This document shows positions 8,606-18,022 of a DNA stretch of 64,000 nucleotides, in pieces. This DNA comes from Pseudobacteriovorax antillogorgiicola (GTDB lineage Bacteria > Bdellovibrionota_B > Oligoflexia > Oligoflexales > Oligoflexaceae): positions 124,001 through 188,000 of the forward strand of contig NZ_FWZT01000006.1 in the NCBI RefSeq assembly GCF_900177345.1, in the 5' to 3' direction. The first letter of the stretch is position 1; each line of letters begins with the position of its first letter. The position numbers and the translations under genes were made by a program. The notes under the pieces are model-generated. The model did not search any database. It was not told the origin of the DNA and was given only the letters and a program-made list of their open reading frames with translations.

Positions 8606-9457
8606 CTACTGGCTTGCAAAGCTATCAGGACTCAAGCCAGGGCTAAAACGGCTGATGTCGAAGTAAAACCTCCTGCCACGGGCCTCAAATGGCAAGCAGC
8701 CGTTGACGCTAGCGCTAAGATCGAGGTCCTGAGCCACTTTTGCGAAACCAGGAAGTTGTGAAACAGGTTCACGGCCTCGGTCCGCCAAGCTCAACTCTTT
8801 GCCTTGGTCGAAGCCACCCACCAGATTACGATTGAGGTTCCGGAACTGCTCAGGCCCAGAAAGGCTTCTAAAGTCTTTTTCCGCACCGAAGAATAAGAAC
8901 ATTTCAGCGGAATGATAGAGTATCTTGACACCAGGTTCGTTAACAATCAAATCAAAAACAGCTGCATCGTAGGCCTCGTGACCTTCCAGTGCTGACAAGC
9001 GCCGATCAAAAACATCCTTAGGAATATGAAAGTGACCATGGCCGAAATCTGCTAGGAAAATATAGTCTGCATAGCCTTTGGCAAGGGCCTTCTCCACATG
9101 AGCAATCAAAGCTTTCAAAAACCTTTCAGGAACTGCGATCGCTTCGCCATTCTTACCTATAGGCAACATAAACGAACCACGGTTGGAATCAAAATAGAGA
9201 GCTTTGCCGAGTCGCTTGCCACTCCGATATAGCTTTCGGAATAGCTCTGGTATGTCTTTGTATTGGTAACTCCAAGTATAGTCATCATCATAAATCAAGG
9301 GTGTTTCTTGGGGAGCCTTTTCACAGCGCTCTTTCGCCAAGTGAACCAAATGGTCCAGTCTAGCATTCTGAGATAGGCGCAACTCATCCCCAGAAAGGCC
9401 ACAAAAGCCTAGAACTAAACCTAGAATCGCGATTTGCTTCTGCCAGCCTGCCAGCAT
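8606..9457 (-). CDS. Exported protein of unknown function
   Basis: 283 residues with a signal peptide (MLAGWQKQIAILGLVLGFCG). The mature part contains FLADFGHGHFHIPKDVF and ILYHSAEMFLFFGAE; the clustered His residues could bind metal but I do not recognise a family. The ATG has AAGGAG five to seven bases upstream. It converges with the binding-protein gene (8 bp between the two stop codons). The 280 bp upstream is AT-rich with a small GCTGC/GCAGC hairpin near 9620 and separates it from the divergent kinase operon. Confidence 0.65.
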   Translation of the reverse strand: MLAGWQKQIAILGLVLGFCGLSGDELRLSQNARLDHLVHLAKERCEKAPQETPLIYDDDYTWSYQYKDIPELFRKLYRSGKRLGKALYFDSNRGSFMLPIGKNGEAIAVPERFLKALIAHVEKALAKGYADYIFLADFGHGHFHIPKDVFDRRLSALEGHEAYDAAVFDLIVNEPGVKILYHSAEMFLFFGAEKDFRSLSGPEQFRNLNRNLVGGFDQGKELSLADRGREPVSQLPGFAKVAQDLDLSASVNGCLPFEARGRRFYFDISRFSPGLSPDSFASQ

Positions 9458-9736
9458 ATCAGCTCCTTGTAATTACTCAGGTTCATGCACAATTAATACC
9501 TTTTATAACTATTTGATATCGTTATCTTGTTTAATTACCAAATTGCTCAATATTTATACACTTTCTCTCAGAGGCGAGCCGTACAAAATTGTCCAAATGA
9601 GCAAAAACTGAGCAATAAAACGCTGCTATCGCAGCAAAACCCGCTAAACCATGTCATTAAATCTAGTTAACTTACGAAAATTATTGGAATAAGATTTGCT
9701 CACCTAAAGGTGGATCTTGGTAGGAGCTGGAGAACT

Positions 9737-11659
9737 GTGACACATCGAAAGACCATTCAAATTTCCTTGCTTAGCAAGTCGCAAAATCTCTCTGATTTGG
9801 TTCAGTCTGAGATACATGATTTATTTGGAACTCAGATCGAATTGAACATCATTAGCGAAAGACCAGTTGTAGAAGATAATGAACTCCTCCAACCCATTTT
9901 CTTGGCTGATGGTCAGTTGGGTAAAAAAGCTTTGCTAGACTTTTTTGCAAAATCTCCTGATCCATCATTCAAGGTGCTTCTCGCCCAAGAAAGCGACTTT
10001 TCCTTAATCAAAGACATGATGAATACCGATCTTGATATACGTTTGATTGCTGTTCCTTGGGAGCAGGCTGATTTTTATCGCACTGTAAAAGATCTCCTGT
10101 CGGATTACTTTCTGCACCATGCTTTCGATCAAGTGGAATACTACGAAAATCTGGTTTCCCATCGACGGTATCGGCAAGCCTTATATGATAAAGAAACAGA
10201 GCGAGCGTCCCTGGCTAAAAATTTTGAAGAACTAAAAGGTAGTCTCATAGCCCCCCAAAAACATAGCAACCAAGAACTGACGGCAAGCCTTAGAGAAAGT
10301 ATGAATCGGCTCAAATTGGAGCCAACACTTTCTACACTGATCGTTCAGCATCCTGCGGGGACGCAGATCTGTCAGGAGGGCAAACCTCTCGACATCCTCT
10401 GCGTGATACTTTCTGGCACTGTGAGTCATCGCAAGCGTGATCATGACCTTTCCGAAACCGAGGTCATGCGCGAGGGACCAGGCTCTATTTTGGGTTCGAT
10501 GGCTCATTTTTTAGGCAACAAAGCCTACACAAGTATCTTTGCAGAAGAAGACTTGGAGCTACTTCAGTTAAACAGCGAGACCTTGGAACTGATACTCAAT
10601 CACTCCCAAGAGTTTACAGTCCAGTTTATCAACATCCTCCTTAGGCAGATCTCAGGCAGAGTTCGTTTGCACGTCGAAACAAACCTTCAACTACAGAAAG
10701 CATTGGCTGATTTAAAAGCCATCCAGATAAAGCTAGTTGATACCGAAAAAATGGCCACATTAGGACAATTGGTAGCTGGGATCGCTCACGAATTGAACAA
10801 TCCCGTAGCTGCAATCATGAGTTCGATACCTCAGCTGGGTGAGTGCCTTGAGTCGATCGTTAACAGTAATGGACACGAAGGTGATTTTAGGTGGCGAGCG
10901 TTTGAGCAAGGTTATCAGCTAGCGTCCTTATCGAGTCGCGACTTGAGACAGAGGCGCAGGGATTTAGAAAAGATGGGACTACCTGAATCCGCAGCAACGG
11001 AATTTGCAGAAATGTCATTTCACGATAGGGATATTCTAAAAGCAATCTTAAAGGAGTTTGAGACCTATCAGAAGGCTACGGGGATACTTCAATCATACTT
11101 TCAAACAGGCAGATTCTTAAAGACCATAGCAAGCAGTAGCCAACGTCTTGACAACCTAGTACGTAGCCTTCGCAACTATGCCAAGCCAGGCAAGCGAGAA
11201 CGTGAGCCAGTGGACATTCATCAGGGAATTGAAGAAACTCTTCTCATGCTACAGCATCGAATTAAGCTAGTTTCAGTGGTGAAAGACTATGGAACTCTAT
11301 CCCCTGTCATGGGTTATCCTAGCAAGCTCAACCAAGTCTGGACGAATATTATCAACAACGCCCTGGACGCTATGGAAAGCCAAGACACACAAAATATTAG
11401 AATCTCAACCGTTGCCAAAGAAAACTATGTGGAAGTAGCCTTTCACGATAATGGCATTGGGATGAGTGATGTTCAGCTTGAAAAAGCCTTTGACCTGTAT
11501 TTTAGCACGAAAAAGCAGGGCCAAGTAGGAATGGGTTTGGGCTTACCTATTTGCAAAAGCATTGTTATGGAACACGGTGGCGATATTCGTATTGCTTCTA
11601 AGGTGCATCAGGGAACTACTGTAACAGTTCGTATTCCAACGATTGGAGGGCGCTTATGA
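9737..11659 (+). CDS. Cytoplasmic sensor histidine kinase with cNMP-binding domain
   Basis: About 640 residues. The N-terminal ~130 residues are receiver-like in pattern but have no clear phospho-acceptor. At about 207-301 there is a CRP-type cyclic-nucleotide-binding domain (PAGTQICQEGKPLDILCVIL, then GPGSILGSMAHFLG). A coiled linker leads to the HisKA domain with His351 in MATLGQLVAGIAHELNNP, followed by HATPase motifs (NNALDAM, DNGIGM, GMGLGLPICK). An unusual ~100-residue insertion follows the H-box. No transmembrane segment. The frame opens with a GTG at 9710, but the GTG at 9737 has GGAG four bases and AGGAG ten bases upstream, so I prefer it. It overlaps the response regulator gene by 4 bp and is the first gene of a three-gene operon with a DASS transporter, suggesting it controls uptake or senses a metabolite. 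Confidence 0.85.
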   Translation: MTHRKTIQISLLSKSQNLSDLVQSEIHDLFGTQIELNIISERPVVEDNELLQPIFLADGQLGKKALLDFFAKSPDPSFKVLLAQESDFSLIKDMMNTDLDIRLIAVPWEQADFYRTVKDLLSDYFLHHAFDQVEYYENLVSHRRYRQALYDKETERASLAKNFEELKGSLIAPQKHSNQELTASLRESMNRLKLEPTLSTLIVQHPAGTQICQEGKPLDILCVILSGTVSHRKRDHDLSETEVMREGPGSILGSMAHFLGNKAYTSIFAEEDLELLQLNSETLELILNHSQEFTVQFINILLRQISGRVRLHVETNLQLQKALADLKAIQIKLVDTEKMATLGQLVAGIAHELNNPVAAIMSSIPQLGECLESIVNSNGHEGDFRWRAFEQGYQLASLSSRDLRQRRRDLEKMGLPESAATEFAEMSFHDRDILKAILKEFETYQKATGILQSYFQTGRFLKTIASSSQRLDNLVRSLRNYAKPGKREREPVDIHQGIEETLLMLQHRIKLVSVVKDYGTLSPVMGYPSKLNQVWTNIINNALDAMESQDTQNIRISTVAKENYVEVAFHDNGIGMSDVQLEKAFDLYFSTKKQGQVGMGLGLPICKSIVMEHGGDIRIASKVHQGTTVTVRIPTIGGRL

Positions 11660-12141
11660 ACTATCTTATTCTTATTGTTGATGACGACCGCGATGTCTTA
11701 TTTACCGTTAAATCGGAATTACAAGACCTAAGCTCCATGTTCACCCTAGAAACGGCTGAATCAGCCGATGAAGCGCTCGAAGTGATTGAGGAGTTTGAAG
11801 CCGACGAGGGTCAATTAGCACTTATTATTTGCGATCATCTGATGCCAAATAAGTTGGGTGTCGATTTTCTAATCGAACTTGAACACCGATCCATGACTCA
11901 AGCCAGCAAGAAGCTTCTTCTCACCGGCCAGGCTGATCATCAAGATACGATCAAGGCGATCAACCAAGGTGGTTTAGATCACTATATTGCTAAACCTTGG
12001 GACCCTGTTGAGTTTTCTAAGGCTGTGAAAAACTTGCTAACAGACTATGTTATCGCTTTTGATAGCCAACCAGAACGGTTTACCCGAATTCTGAACCAGG
12101 AAAAGATATTTAATTTCATTCATGAACGAGGTGATCTATGA
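11656..12141 (+). CDS. Response regulator, receiver domain only
   Basis: 161 residues. A complete receiver: acidic pair Asp10/Asp11 (LIVDDDRDV), phospho-acceptor Asp60 (IICDHLMP), Thr90 (LLLTGQ) and Lys113 (YIAKPWDP). The remaining ~40 residues form no output domain I recognise; the YIAKPWDPVEF pattern is typical of regulators paired with this kind of kinase. The start overlaps the kinase stop (ATGA) and the stop overlaps the transporter start (ATGATGG), so the three genes are translationally coupled. Confidence 0.88.
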   Translation: MNYLILIVDDDRDVLFTVKSELQDLSSMFTLETAESADEALEVIEEFEADEGQLALIICDHLMPNKLGVDFLIELEHRSMTQASKKLLLTGQADHQDTIKAINQGGLDHYIAKPWDPVEFSKAVKNLLTDYVIAFDSQPERFTRILNQEKIFNFIHERGDL

Positions 12142-13505
12142 TGGCCAAAATAAATATCGCCTCATGGCTTGCAGTATTGTTTTCGGTGATCCTCCTTTTA
12201 TTCCCGAGTCTAAGTTCACTGGAAGCTTACCAGGGCAGAATGCTCGCGATCATGATCCTAGCGGTTGTGCTGTGGATTTCAGAATTGATCCCGGTATATG
12301 CAACTGGCTTACTCATCATATGCTTGCAGCTCATTTTTTTGTCGGATCGTGGCTTGAAGTGGCTTGTCGATGACGGAGCACCACTGGCTTACCAAGATGT
12401 TATGGCTAACTTTGCGTCTCCCATTGTCATTCTTTTTTTAGGGGGATTCAGCTTAGCGTCTGCAGCCAACAAGTATAAGATTGATCGTATCATGGCTCAT
12501 TCACTACTCAAGCCCTTCGGTACCAGACCTCGATTTATTATGCTTGGTATGATGGTGATCACAGCACTATTCTCCATGTTCATGAGCAATACTGCTACCA
12601 CTGCCATGATGCTCGCCATACTGAGTCCAGTTCTAGCTGGCCTACCGGAGGATGAACCATCGCGAAAAGGCTTTCTGCTGTCGGTGCCGCTTGCTGCCAA
12701 TGTTGGTGGAATTGGTACGCCCATCGGCACCCCTCCCAATGCAGTTGCTCTGAAATATCTGAGTGCCAATACACCCATAAGCTTCGGTAGCTGGATGGCC
12801 TTTGGCATTCCTTTGGTCATTCTCTTCTTAACTCTGGGGTGGTGGTGGCTAAATACTTTATATAAGCCAGCAACGCCACGGCTCGAACTCAAGATCGAGC
12901 GCCCCAAAGTCAGGCCACGGGTGGCTATGATCTTCTATGGCACCTTTGCATCGACTATTTTTCTATGGCTTACCAGTGCCTTTCATGGCTTAAATTCCTA
13001 TATTGTCGCGTCCATTCCTTTGACCATTTTCTTTGCAACCGGAATTTTGGATAAGGGAGACATCAAGAAGTTCAATTGGGAAGTACTTTGGCTCATTGCT
13101 GGTGGTATTGCTCTGGGGCAAGGAATGGCTGATTCCGGTTTAAGTCAAAAACTAATCGAACTCATTCCAACAGCTGCCATGTCCATCGCCTTACTGCTGA
13201 TCGTGTTTTCAGCCCTCGCCTATCTAATGGCAAACTTTATTTCCAATACTGCCACAGCTAACCTTCTTTTGCCTTTGGTAGCAACTGTCGTCACTGGATT
13301 TCAGGCTGATGATTCGATGGCCGTTGCTCTCGTTCAGATCGCTTTGGTCTGTTCATTTGGAATGGCGTTTCCTATCAGCACACCGCCCAATGCCTTGGCG
13401 TATTCTACAGGGCTTATCGATTCTCGTGATCTTCTAAAAACAGGTGGCTTCATCAGTGTCTTAGGTTTGATCTTCGTCACTGCCATGGGGTATCTACTGC
13501 TATAA
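12138..13505 (+). CDS. DASS/SLC13-family anion (dicarboxylate or sulfate) sodium symporter
   Basis: 455 residues with about 11-12 hydrophobic segments. The two pseudo-repeats each carry the family's SNT motif (MSNTATTAMM near 149 and ISNTATANLL near 368) and the paired re-entrant hairpins ending in GTPPNA/STPPNA (GTPIGTPPNA near 193, FPISTPPNALA near 412). These form the Na+ and carboxylate sites in VcINDY-type transporters. Substrates in the family are C4-dicarboxylates, citrate, sulfate or phosphate; I cannot choose among them. Ribosome site GAGG is six bases upstream, and the start overlaps the response regulator stop. Being third in a two-component operon suggests regulated uptake or a transporter that takes part in sensing. 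Confidence 0.87.
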   Translation: MMAKINIASWLAVLFSVILLLFPSLSSLEAYQGRMLAIMILAVVLWISELIPVYATGLLIICLQLIFLSDRGLKWLVDDGAPLAYQDVMANFASPIVILFLGGFSLASAANKYKIDRIMAHSLLKPFGTRPRFIMLGMMVITALFSMFMSNTATTAMMLAILSPVLAGLPEDEPSRKGFLLSVPLAANVGGIGTPIGTPPNAVALKYLSANTPISFGSWMAFGIPLVILFLTLGWWWLNTLYKPATPRLELKIERPKVRPRVAMIFYGTFASTIFLWLTSAFHGLNSYIVASIPLTIFFATGILDKGDIKKFNWEVLWLIAGGIALGQGMADSGLSQKLIELIPTAAMSIALLLIVFSALAYLMANFISNTATANLLLPLVATVVTGFQADDSMAVALVQIALVCSFGMAFPISTPPNALAYSTGLIDSRDLLKTGGFISVLGLIFVTAMGYLLL

Positions 13506-13547
13506 CCGTGGGGGATAAAACTCCCCCTGAATCCTAAGATTTATCGC

Positions 13548-13985
13548 TTAGATCGTATTCTCAGTCTTAACTCCTGTAGCCACAAACTCATAAACAGTCT
13601 TATCGTCTTTAATCTTATCTATCTCTTTCTGGCTTGCTCCAGCGTCTTCGAGAAAGTGCTTTTGCTGACCAACTGTTCGAACTTTCTTCTGAAGGATGCC
13701 TTGTGCTCGCACTGTCTGGCCTTCAAGCTTCATAGGCACGAAGAAGCTGTAGCCCTTAAACGTGATACGAATCGCGTCGTGGCCGTCATCTAGGACCATC
13801 CAGCATCCTTTTTTTTGACACACTTTTTTAACCTGCCCTTTTAACTCTATAGGCTTATTAAGATTCTTTAATTTCTCATCTTTTTTAAGGCTGATCTTTG
13901 GCAAGTTCGGCTTCAAAGCCTCGCCATAGTCTTTTGCGAAGCAGGTGCTGGACAAGATGATACAGAGGCTAAGAAGGACTCTCAT
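13548..13985 (-). CDS. DUF4920 exported protein
   Basis: 145 residues from the ATG at 13985, which has GGAG eight bases upstream; an in-frame ATG at 14021 lacks one. A signal peptide ends at about TCFAKDYG. The core ELKGQVKKVCQKKGCWMVL and the ITFKGYSFFVPM strand are the hallmark of DUF4920, a small beta-barrel domain of unknown function with a conserved Cys pair. A basic Lys-rich segment precedes it. It converges with the transporter gene; a short GGGGG/CCCCC hairpin at 13510-13527 between them may act as a weak terminator. Confidence 0.8.
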   Translation of the reverse strand: MRVLLSLCIILSSTCFAKDYGEALKPNLPKISLKKDEKLKNLNKPIELKGQVKKVCQKKGCWMVLDDGHDAIRITFKGYSFFVPMKLEGQTVRAQGILQKKVRTVGQQKHFLEDAGASQKEIDKIKDDKTVYEFVATGVKTENTI

Positions 13986-14192
13986 GACGTATACTCCAAG
14001 GTTTGCAGCTTTTAAAAACACTCAAGTCTACCCAGGATCACCCGAACTGGCAAGGCGCTACTTCACCGCGAAAACCCTTGAAATAAACAGCTTGTGAATA
14101 TTCCTATAAGACTAAGAACCAACTTTTTAATAAGCCTTCATCCTTTACTCCTACGATACAGCCACCACTAGCCTCATGAAAAGGAGACCCAA

Positions 14193-15776
14193 ATGGACCA
14201 CAAAGACCACAGTGAAATGGGTGTAAATCGGCGCTTTCTATTGAAAGGTGGAGCTATCTTAGGCAGCACTGCTTTTATCGGCTCGGGTATCGTTAGAGGA
14301 GATGCCGATCAGTCCTCACCTCAGCCCCTAGGCCCTACACCGCGGATGCCCTACGGAATTCAGTGGGGAGATCTTACCGAAACCGACGTCACCCTCTGGG
14401 CCGCCTGTGATCGCCCCAGCCGGCTTCAAGTTGAAATTTCAAACGATGAAGACTTCTTATATTTTTTTAGGAAGCTCGATGGGCCAGCAGCTTTAGAAGA
14501 CGATGATTACACTGTTAAACTTCTGATTGACAAGCTACCACCAATCGATCGGCTCTATTACAGAGTCTACTTTATCGATCTTGAAACTGGTTCACGGTCA
14601 GACATCATTGAAGGTAGTATTCCTTTGATGAAAAAGGCAAAAGGTATGACCCGATTTCTCTGGTCTGGTGATACGGCAGGCCAAGGCTGGGGAATCAATC
14701 CGGAATGGGGAGGGATGCGAATCTACGAGACAATGCGTCGGATGAAGCCGGATTTTTTCATTCACTCTGGTGATTGTATTTATGCTGATGGGCCACTTCA
14801 GGAGGAAGTTGAGCTGGATGATGGTAGCATCTGGAAAAATATTGTAACTCCAGAAAAACGCAAAGTCGCCGAAACTTTGAAGGAGTTTCGAGGCCAGTAT
14901 CAATACAATCTACTCGACACTAACATCCAAGCATTCAATCGCGAAGTGCCACAGTATTTTCAATGGGACGATCATGAGACTGTCAACAACTGGTATCCTG
15001 GTGAGATACTCAACGATGACCGCTATCGGGTTAAGAGTGTTGACCTATTGGCCGCACGAGCTAAAAAAGCTTTCCTGGAGTTCACCCCTATAGCTCCTCG
15101 ATTTCAAATAAACGAGCGAATCTATCGCAAGTTTCAATATGGAGATGATCTAGAGATCTTCATGATCGATCTCCGCTCTTTCCGAGCTGCTAACAGCCCC
15201 AACACCCAGCTCACTCCATCAGCTGCCACAGATTTTCTCGGTAAAGAGCAGCTCAATTGGCTCAAGTCCTCGCTAGCAAAGTCCGAATCTACTTGGAAAG
15301 TGATTGCAAGTGATATACCCATAGGCCTCTTAGTCCGTGATGGTGATAATTTTGAGAACGGAGCCAATGGTGATGGGCCAGCCTTGGGTCGCGAGCTAGA
15401 GATCGCACAACTTCTCAGCTTTATCTCTGATCAAGATATCAAAAATATTATTTGGCTGACTGCCGATGTACACTATGCAGCTGCTCACTACTATAATCCG
15501 AAGAAAGCTGTGTTTAAGGACTTCAAGCCATTTTGGGAATTTGTGTCTGGGCCCCTTCATGCGGGAACTTTTGGCCCCAATGAATTTGATAATACCTTTG
15601 GCCCAGAGCTTAAATTTCTGAGTATACCGACCAACCTCCCCGCCAACAGACCTCCATCAGATGGTTATCAATTCTTTGGCTGTGTTGATATCGATAGCAA
15701 ATCGAAGAAAATGACAGTGAAACAAATTAATGTGTATGGTGAGGAAAAATACGCCGTCACACTCATCCCTGAGTAA
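14193..15776 (+). CDS. PhoD-type alkaline phosphatase/phosphodiesterase, Tat-exported
   Basis: 527 residues. The N-terminus has a twin-arginine motif, NRRFLLKGG, followed by a hydrophobic stretch, so export of a folded, metal-loaded enzyme is expected. The PhoD metallophosphatase motifs are in order: WSGDTAGQGWG near 156, FIHSGDCIYADGP near 189, YFQWDDHETVNNW near 255 and WLTADVHYAAAHYY near 422. PhoD enzymes use Ca and Fe to hydrolyse phosphomono- and diesters such as teichoic acids or phospholipid headgroups. Start supported by AAGGAG six bases upstream. It is monocistronic; no PHO-box can be confidently seen in the 200-bp upstream region. Confidence 0.87.
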   Translation: MDHKDHSEMGVNRRFLLKGGAILGSTAFIGSGIVRGDADQSSPQPLGPTPRMPYGIQWGDLTETDVTLWAACDRPSRLQVEISNDEDFLYFFRKLDGPAALEDDDYTVKLLIDKLPPIDRLYYRVYFIDLETGSRSDIIEGSIPLMKKAKGMTRFLWSGDTAGQGWGINPEWGGMRIYETMRRMKPDFFIHSGDCIYADGPLQEEVELDDGSIWKNIVTPEKRKVAETLKEFRGQYQYNLLDTNIQAFNREVPQYFQWDDHETVNNWYPGEILNDDRYRVKSVDLLAARAKKAFLEFTPIAPRFQINERIYRKFQYGDDLEIFMIDLRSFRAANSPNTQLTPSAATDFLGKEQLNWLKSSLAKSESTWKVIASDIPIGLLVRDGDNFENGANGDGPALGRELEIAQLLSFISDQDIKNIIWLTADVHYAAAHYYNPKKAVFKDFKPFWEFVSGPLHAGTFGPNEFDNTFGPELKFLSIPTNLPANRPPSDGYQFFGCVDIDSKSKKMTVKQINVYGEEKYAVTLIPE

Positions 15777-15779
15777 TGC

Positions 15780-15815
15780 AAAAAAATTCCCAGGAGTCAT
15801 CAGGCTCTTGGGAAT
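15780..15815 (-). terminator. Terminator of the CBS gene (possibly shared with PhoD)
   Basis: ATTCCCAAGAG and CTCCTGGGAAT pair around a short loop, and on the reverse strand the hairpin runs into TTTTTTT (A7 at 15780-15786). It lies between the convergent PhoD and CBS genes. On the plus strand it is followed only by ATTTG, so it would terminate PhoD less well. Confidence 0.75.
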
Positions 15816-15838
15816 ATTTGACTATATGCACCAGTCGA

Positions 15839-16294
15839 TTAGGGTATCGGCTGAACCGGGGTCATGTTGGCAAACTGAAAGTTCCAGGGAATACGAGGTT
15901 CGTCACTCATCCGACCGGAAGCTAAAAGCTCCAGAAGATCAGTTGAAGTAATCAATCCAACCAATTCCCCTCCCTCCACAATAGGCAAACAATCGATCTT
16001 TCGATCAATCATGATCTTAGCAACCTCTTGCATACTAATATCTTTCGTACATGTCAGAGGGTTGGGCGTCATACACTGCTCTACTGTTTCAATTGAATCA
16101 GCATCTGAAGGGCAGTTTTGGCAAGATAGAAGATCCCGATCGCTAAGGATTCCCACCAATGATCCATCTTGATTGATTACAGGAAGATGACGAAAGTTTG
16201 CTTCTTTCATGATGCGACGAGCAATGTCAGGAGAGGTTTCTGGTCCGATAGTAACAATCTTGCGAGTCATGGAGTGATCTACGTGAAGTGTCAT
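15839..16294 (-). CDS. Two-CBS-domain protein
   Basis: 151 residues built from two tandem CBS domains: SMTRKIVTIGPETSPDIARR with RHLPVINQDGSLVGILSDRD, then CMTPNPLTCTKDISMQEVAK with DCLPIVEGGELVGLITSTDL. Such Bateman modules bind adenine nucleotides and act as energy or ionic sensors. A proline-rich tail (DEPRIPWNF to PVQPIP) follows. No catalytic domain is attached, so it probably regulates a partner encoded elsewhere. Single gene, terminated by the hairpin at 15780-15815. Confidence 0.87.
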   Translation of the reverse strand: MTLHVDHSMTRKIVTIGPETSPDIARRIMKEANFRHLPVINQDGSLVGILSDRDLLSCQNCPSDADSIETVEQCMTPNPLTCTKDISMQEVAKIMIDRKIDCLPIVEGGELVGLITSTDLLELLASGRMSDEPRIPWNFQFANMTPVQPIP

Positions 16295-16630
16295 TGCATT
16301 TGCTCCCTATATGCCTATTTTTCGTTTTACCTAGACTTTGCAGGTAATATGCCAATGGCACTTTCCAATCAAACTAGATACTTAGATATTTCTCGCGGTC
16401 TCTTAACCTGCGGGACAAGGCTCAAATGCGTGGGATGCCTCTGCACGTTACTCAAAGTTTAATATGAAATTTATGCCAGATGTTCAGTTCCCTCAAATGC
16501 CTCAGGGGTAAGCCTCTCGCAGAGAACGATACATATTATAGATCATGCCGCTCAGTAATAATTTCTTGTCATTTGGTATTCAATTGGCTATCTCTTTTTC
16601 TAAATTAAAACTTTGGGAAGGGATTATTGA
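16295..16630. other. Intergenic region between CBS and DUF1036 genes
   Basis: 336 bp between divergent genes. It should contain both promoters. The only candidate I can point to is TTGTCA at 16566-16571 with a 17-base spacer to TATCTC at 16589, for the plus-strand DUF1036 gene; the -10 is poor. No coding sequence, repeat or RNA gene is evident. Confidence 0.3.
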
Positions 16631-17359
16631 ATGAGACTTCTGTTCTTAGGCCTCAGCCTACTGCTGTCATCGTCAGTACTTGGCTTTAAGGTCTGCAACA
16701 ATCTTACTTATAAGCAGTTTGTTGCTGTTGCCTACTACGATCTAGGTTCTTATGTTTCACGAGGCTGGTACTCCGTGGAGCCCACTGAATGTCGCGAGCT
16801 TGCCTTCAACAATCCAAGCCAGCAGTACTACATTTATTTTGAGGACGGGCGCCAGAGTAAGAGCGTTGGCTCCATCCCATTTTGCGTGCAACGACCAGGC
16901 CCGTTCACCATCCAACGGGCCAATCGCTTAGCAGCTGCGAGACGATGCCAGTTCGAGAGATTCGCGCGATTCCAGCTTCCAGGCAATAGCATCTTATGGC
17001 TTGGCAGCAAGGGCACTCCTCCTCAGGACCCTGAGCCGCCGGAGGATAACGATGAGCAAGTATGGGTCGGTGAGGTCTATTTTGAAGGTGGTCTGCTGCG
17101 TAATGAGGTTTTATGGCTCGATGACCTTTATACGATGGATCGAATATTTTTAGACTTAGAAACCTGTCCGACAAACTCAAGCATACTCAGAATTGAAGCT
17201 CGCTATAACGGCCAATGGCTTCGAGCCCAGGCAACTGGAAAACCGGGACTGTATCAGTTCCCCAATCAAATCACCACGAATCAAATTCGCGCATCTCTAA
17301 ATGGGCCAGTGAACCACGATGAGTTGCCTTGCTTTGCCCCTGTTTATGTCTACATTTAG
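16631..17359 (+). CDS. DUF1036 exported protein
   Basis: 242 residues with a signal peptide (MRLLFLGLSLLLSSSVLG). Residues 19-110 match the DUF1036 pattern: KVCNNLTYKQFVAVAYY, GWYSVEPTECRELAF, YYIYFEDGR and a closing CVQRPGPFTI. The rest (PPQDPEPPEDNDEQ linker, then EVYFEGGLLRNEVLWL and a Cys-containing beta-rich domain) is not recognised. Domain function is unknown; the paired cysteines suggest a disulfide-stabilised periplasmic fold. It appears to be transcribed alone. Confidence 0.78.
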   Translation: MRLLFLGLSLLLSSSVLGFKVCNNLTYKQFVAVAYYDLGSYVSRGWYSVEPTECRELAFNNPSQQYYIYFEDGRQSKSVGSIPFCVQRPGPFTIQRANRLAAARRCQFERFARFQLPGNSILWLGSKGTPPQDPEPPEDNDEQVWVGEVYFEGGLLRNEVLWLDDLYTMDRIFLDLETCPTNSSILRIEARYNGQWLRAQATGKPGLYQFPNQITTNQIRASLNGPVNHDELPCFAPVYVYI

Positions 17360-17547
17360 CTTGTAAGAAAAACCGAGCTACCATTGTGTCGTTTTTTCAA
17401 AATCTTCGCGTAGAATAAGGGTCCAGCATTCATGCTTGGGCTCTTCCTCCATGGCGTCTCGTTCCTGTGCTTTGCAATCGATAACGAAACATCTATGATG
17501 AACCTAATCACGTCAAATTTATAATGGTGACAAAGGATAGATGATCT

Positions 17548-18021
17548 ATGATTCCCATAATTTTCGAAGGTTTTATTGATACTCGTTTTAGTGATCTTGA
17601 TATCTATGGCCATGTTAATGCCAAACACTATCTGGACTACGTAAACACCACTAGATTTCGTTACATGGAAGAGCAGATGGGAATGACGAATCGCGAGATC
17701 ATCGACCGCGGGTACATGTTCTTTCTAGCGCAATCCCATATAAACTACCGCAAACCCATCGAGAGCACTTGCCGTATTTATGTGAAGTCCTTTGTCCCCG
17801 AGTGGAAAGGACCACGATTTAATGTTAACTTCGAGATTCAAAGCGAAGATATGAGCATTACCTACTGCCAGGGAGACTTCCAAGTCATCCTTGTTAACAA
17901 CGAAGGTCGCCCAGTGCGGAAGCCACCTCTGTGGCTCCTAGAGCTTTTTCTACGACAAGAAAAGGCATCCCCCCTTCAAATCGATGACAATCATTCTCAA
18001 TCAGAAGAAGGAGCCTTTTAG
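17548..18021 (+). CDS. Hotdog-fold acyl-CoA thioesterase (4HBT family)
   Basis: 157 residues. TRFSDLDIYGHVNAKHYLDY is the classic 4HBT/FadM-type active-site segment, with the conserved Asp and the GHVN turn. The later SHINYRKPIESTCRIYV and VNFEIQSED strands fit the hotdog fold. The enzyme should hydrolyse acyl-CoA or acyl-ACP thioesters. It is followed one base later by the SDR gene and then an acyl-CoA dehydrogenase, making a lipid-metabolism run. Confidence 0.86.
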   Translation: MIPIIFEGFIDTRFSDLDIYGHVNAKHYLDYVNTTRFRYMEEQMGMTNREIIDRGYMFFLAQSHINYRKPIESTCRIYVKSFVPEWKGPRFNVNFEIQSEDMSITYCQGDFQVILVNNEGRPVRKPPLWLLELFLRQEKASPLQIDDNHSQSEEGAF

Positions 18022-18022
18022 T

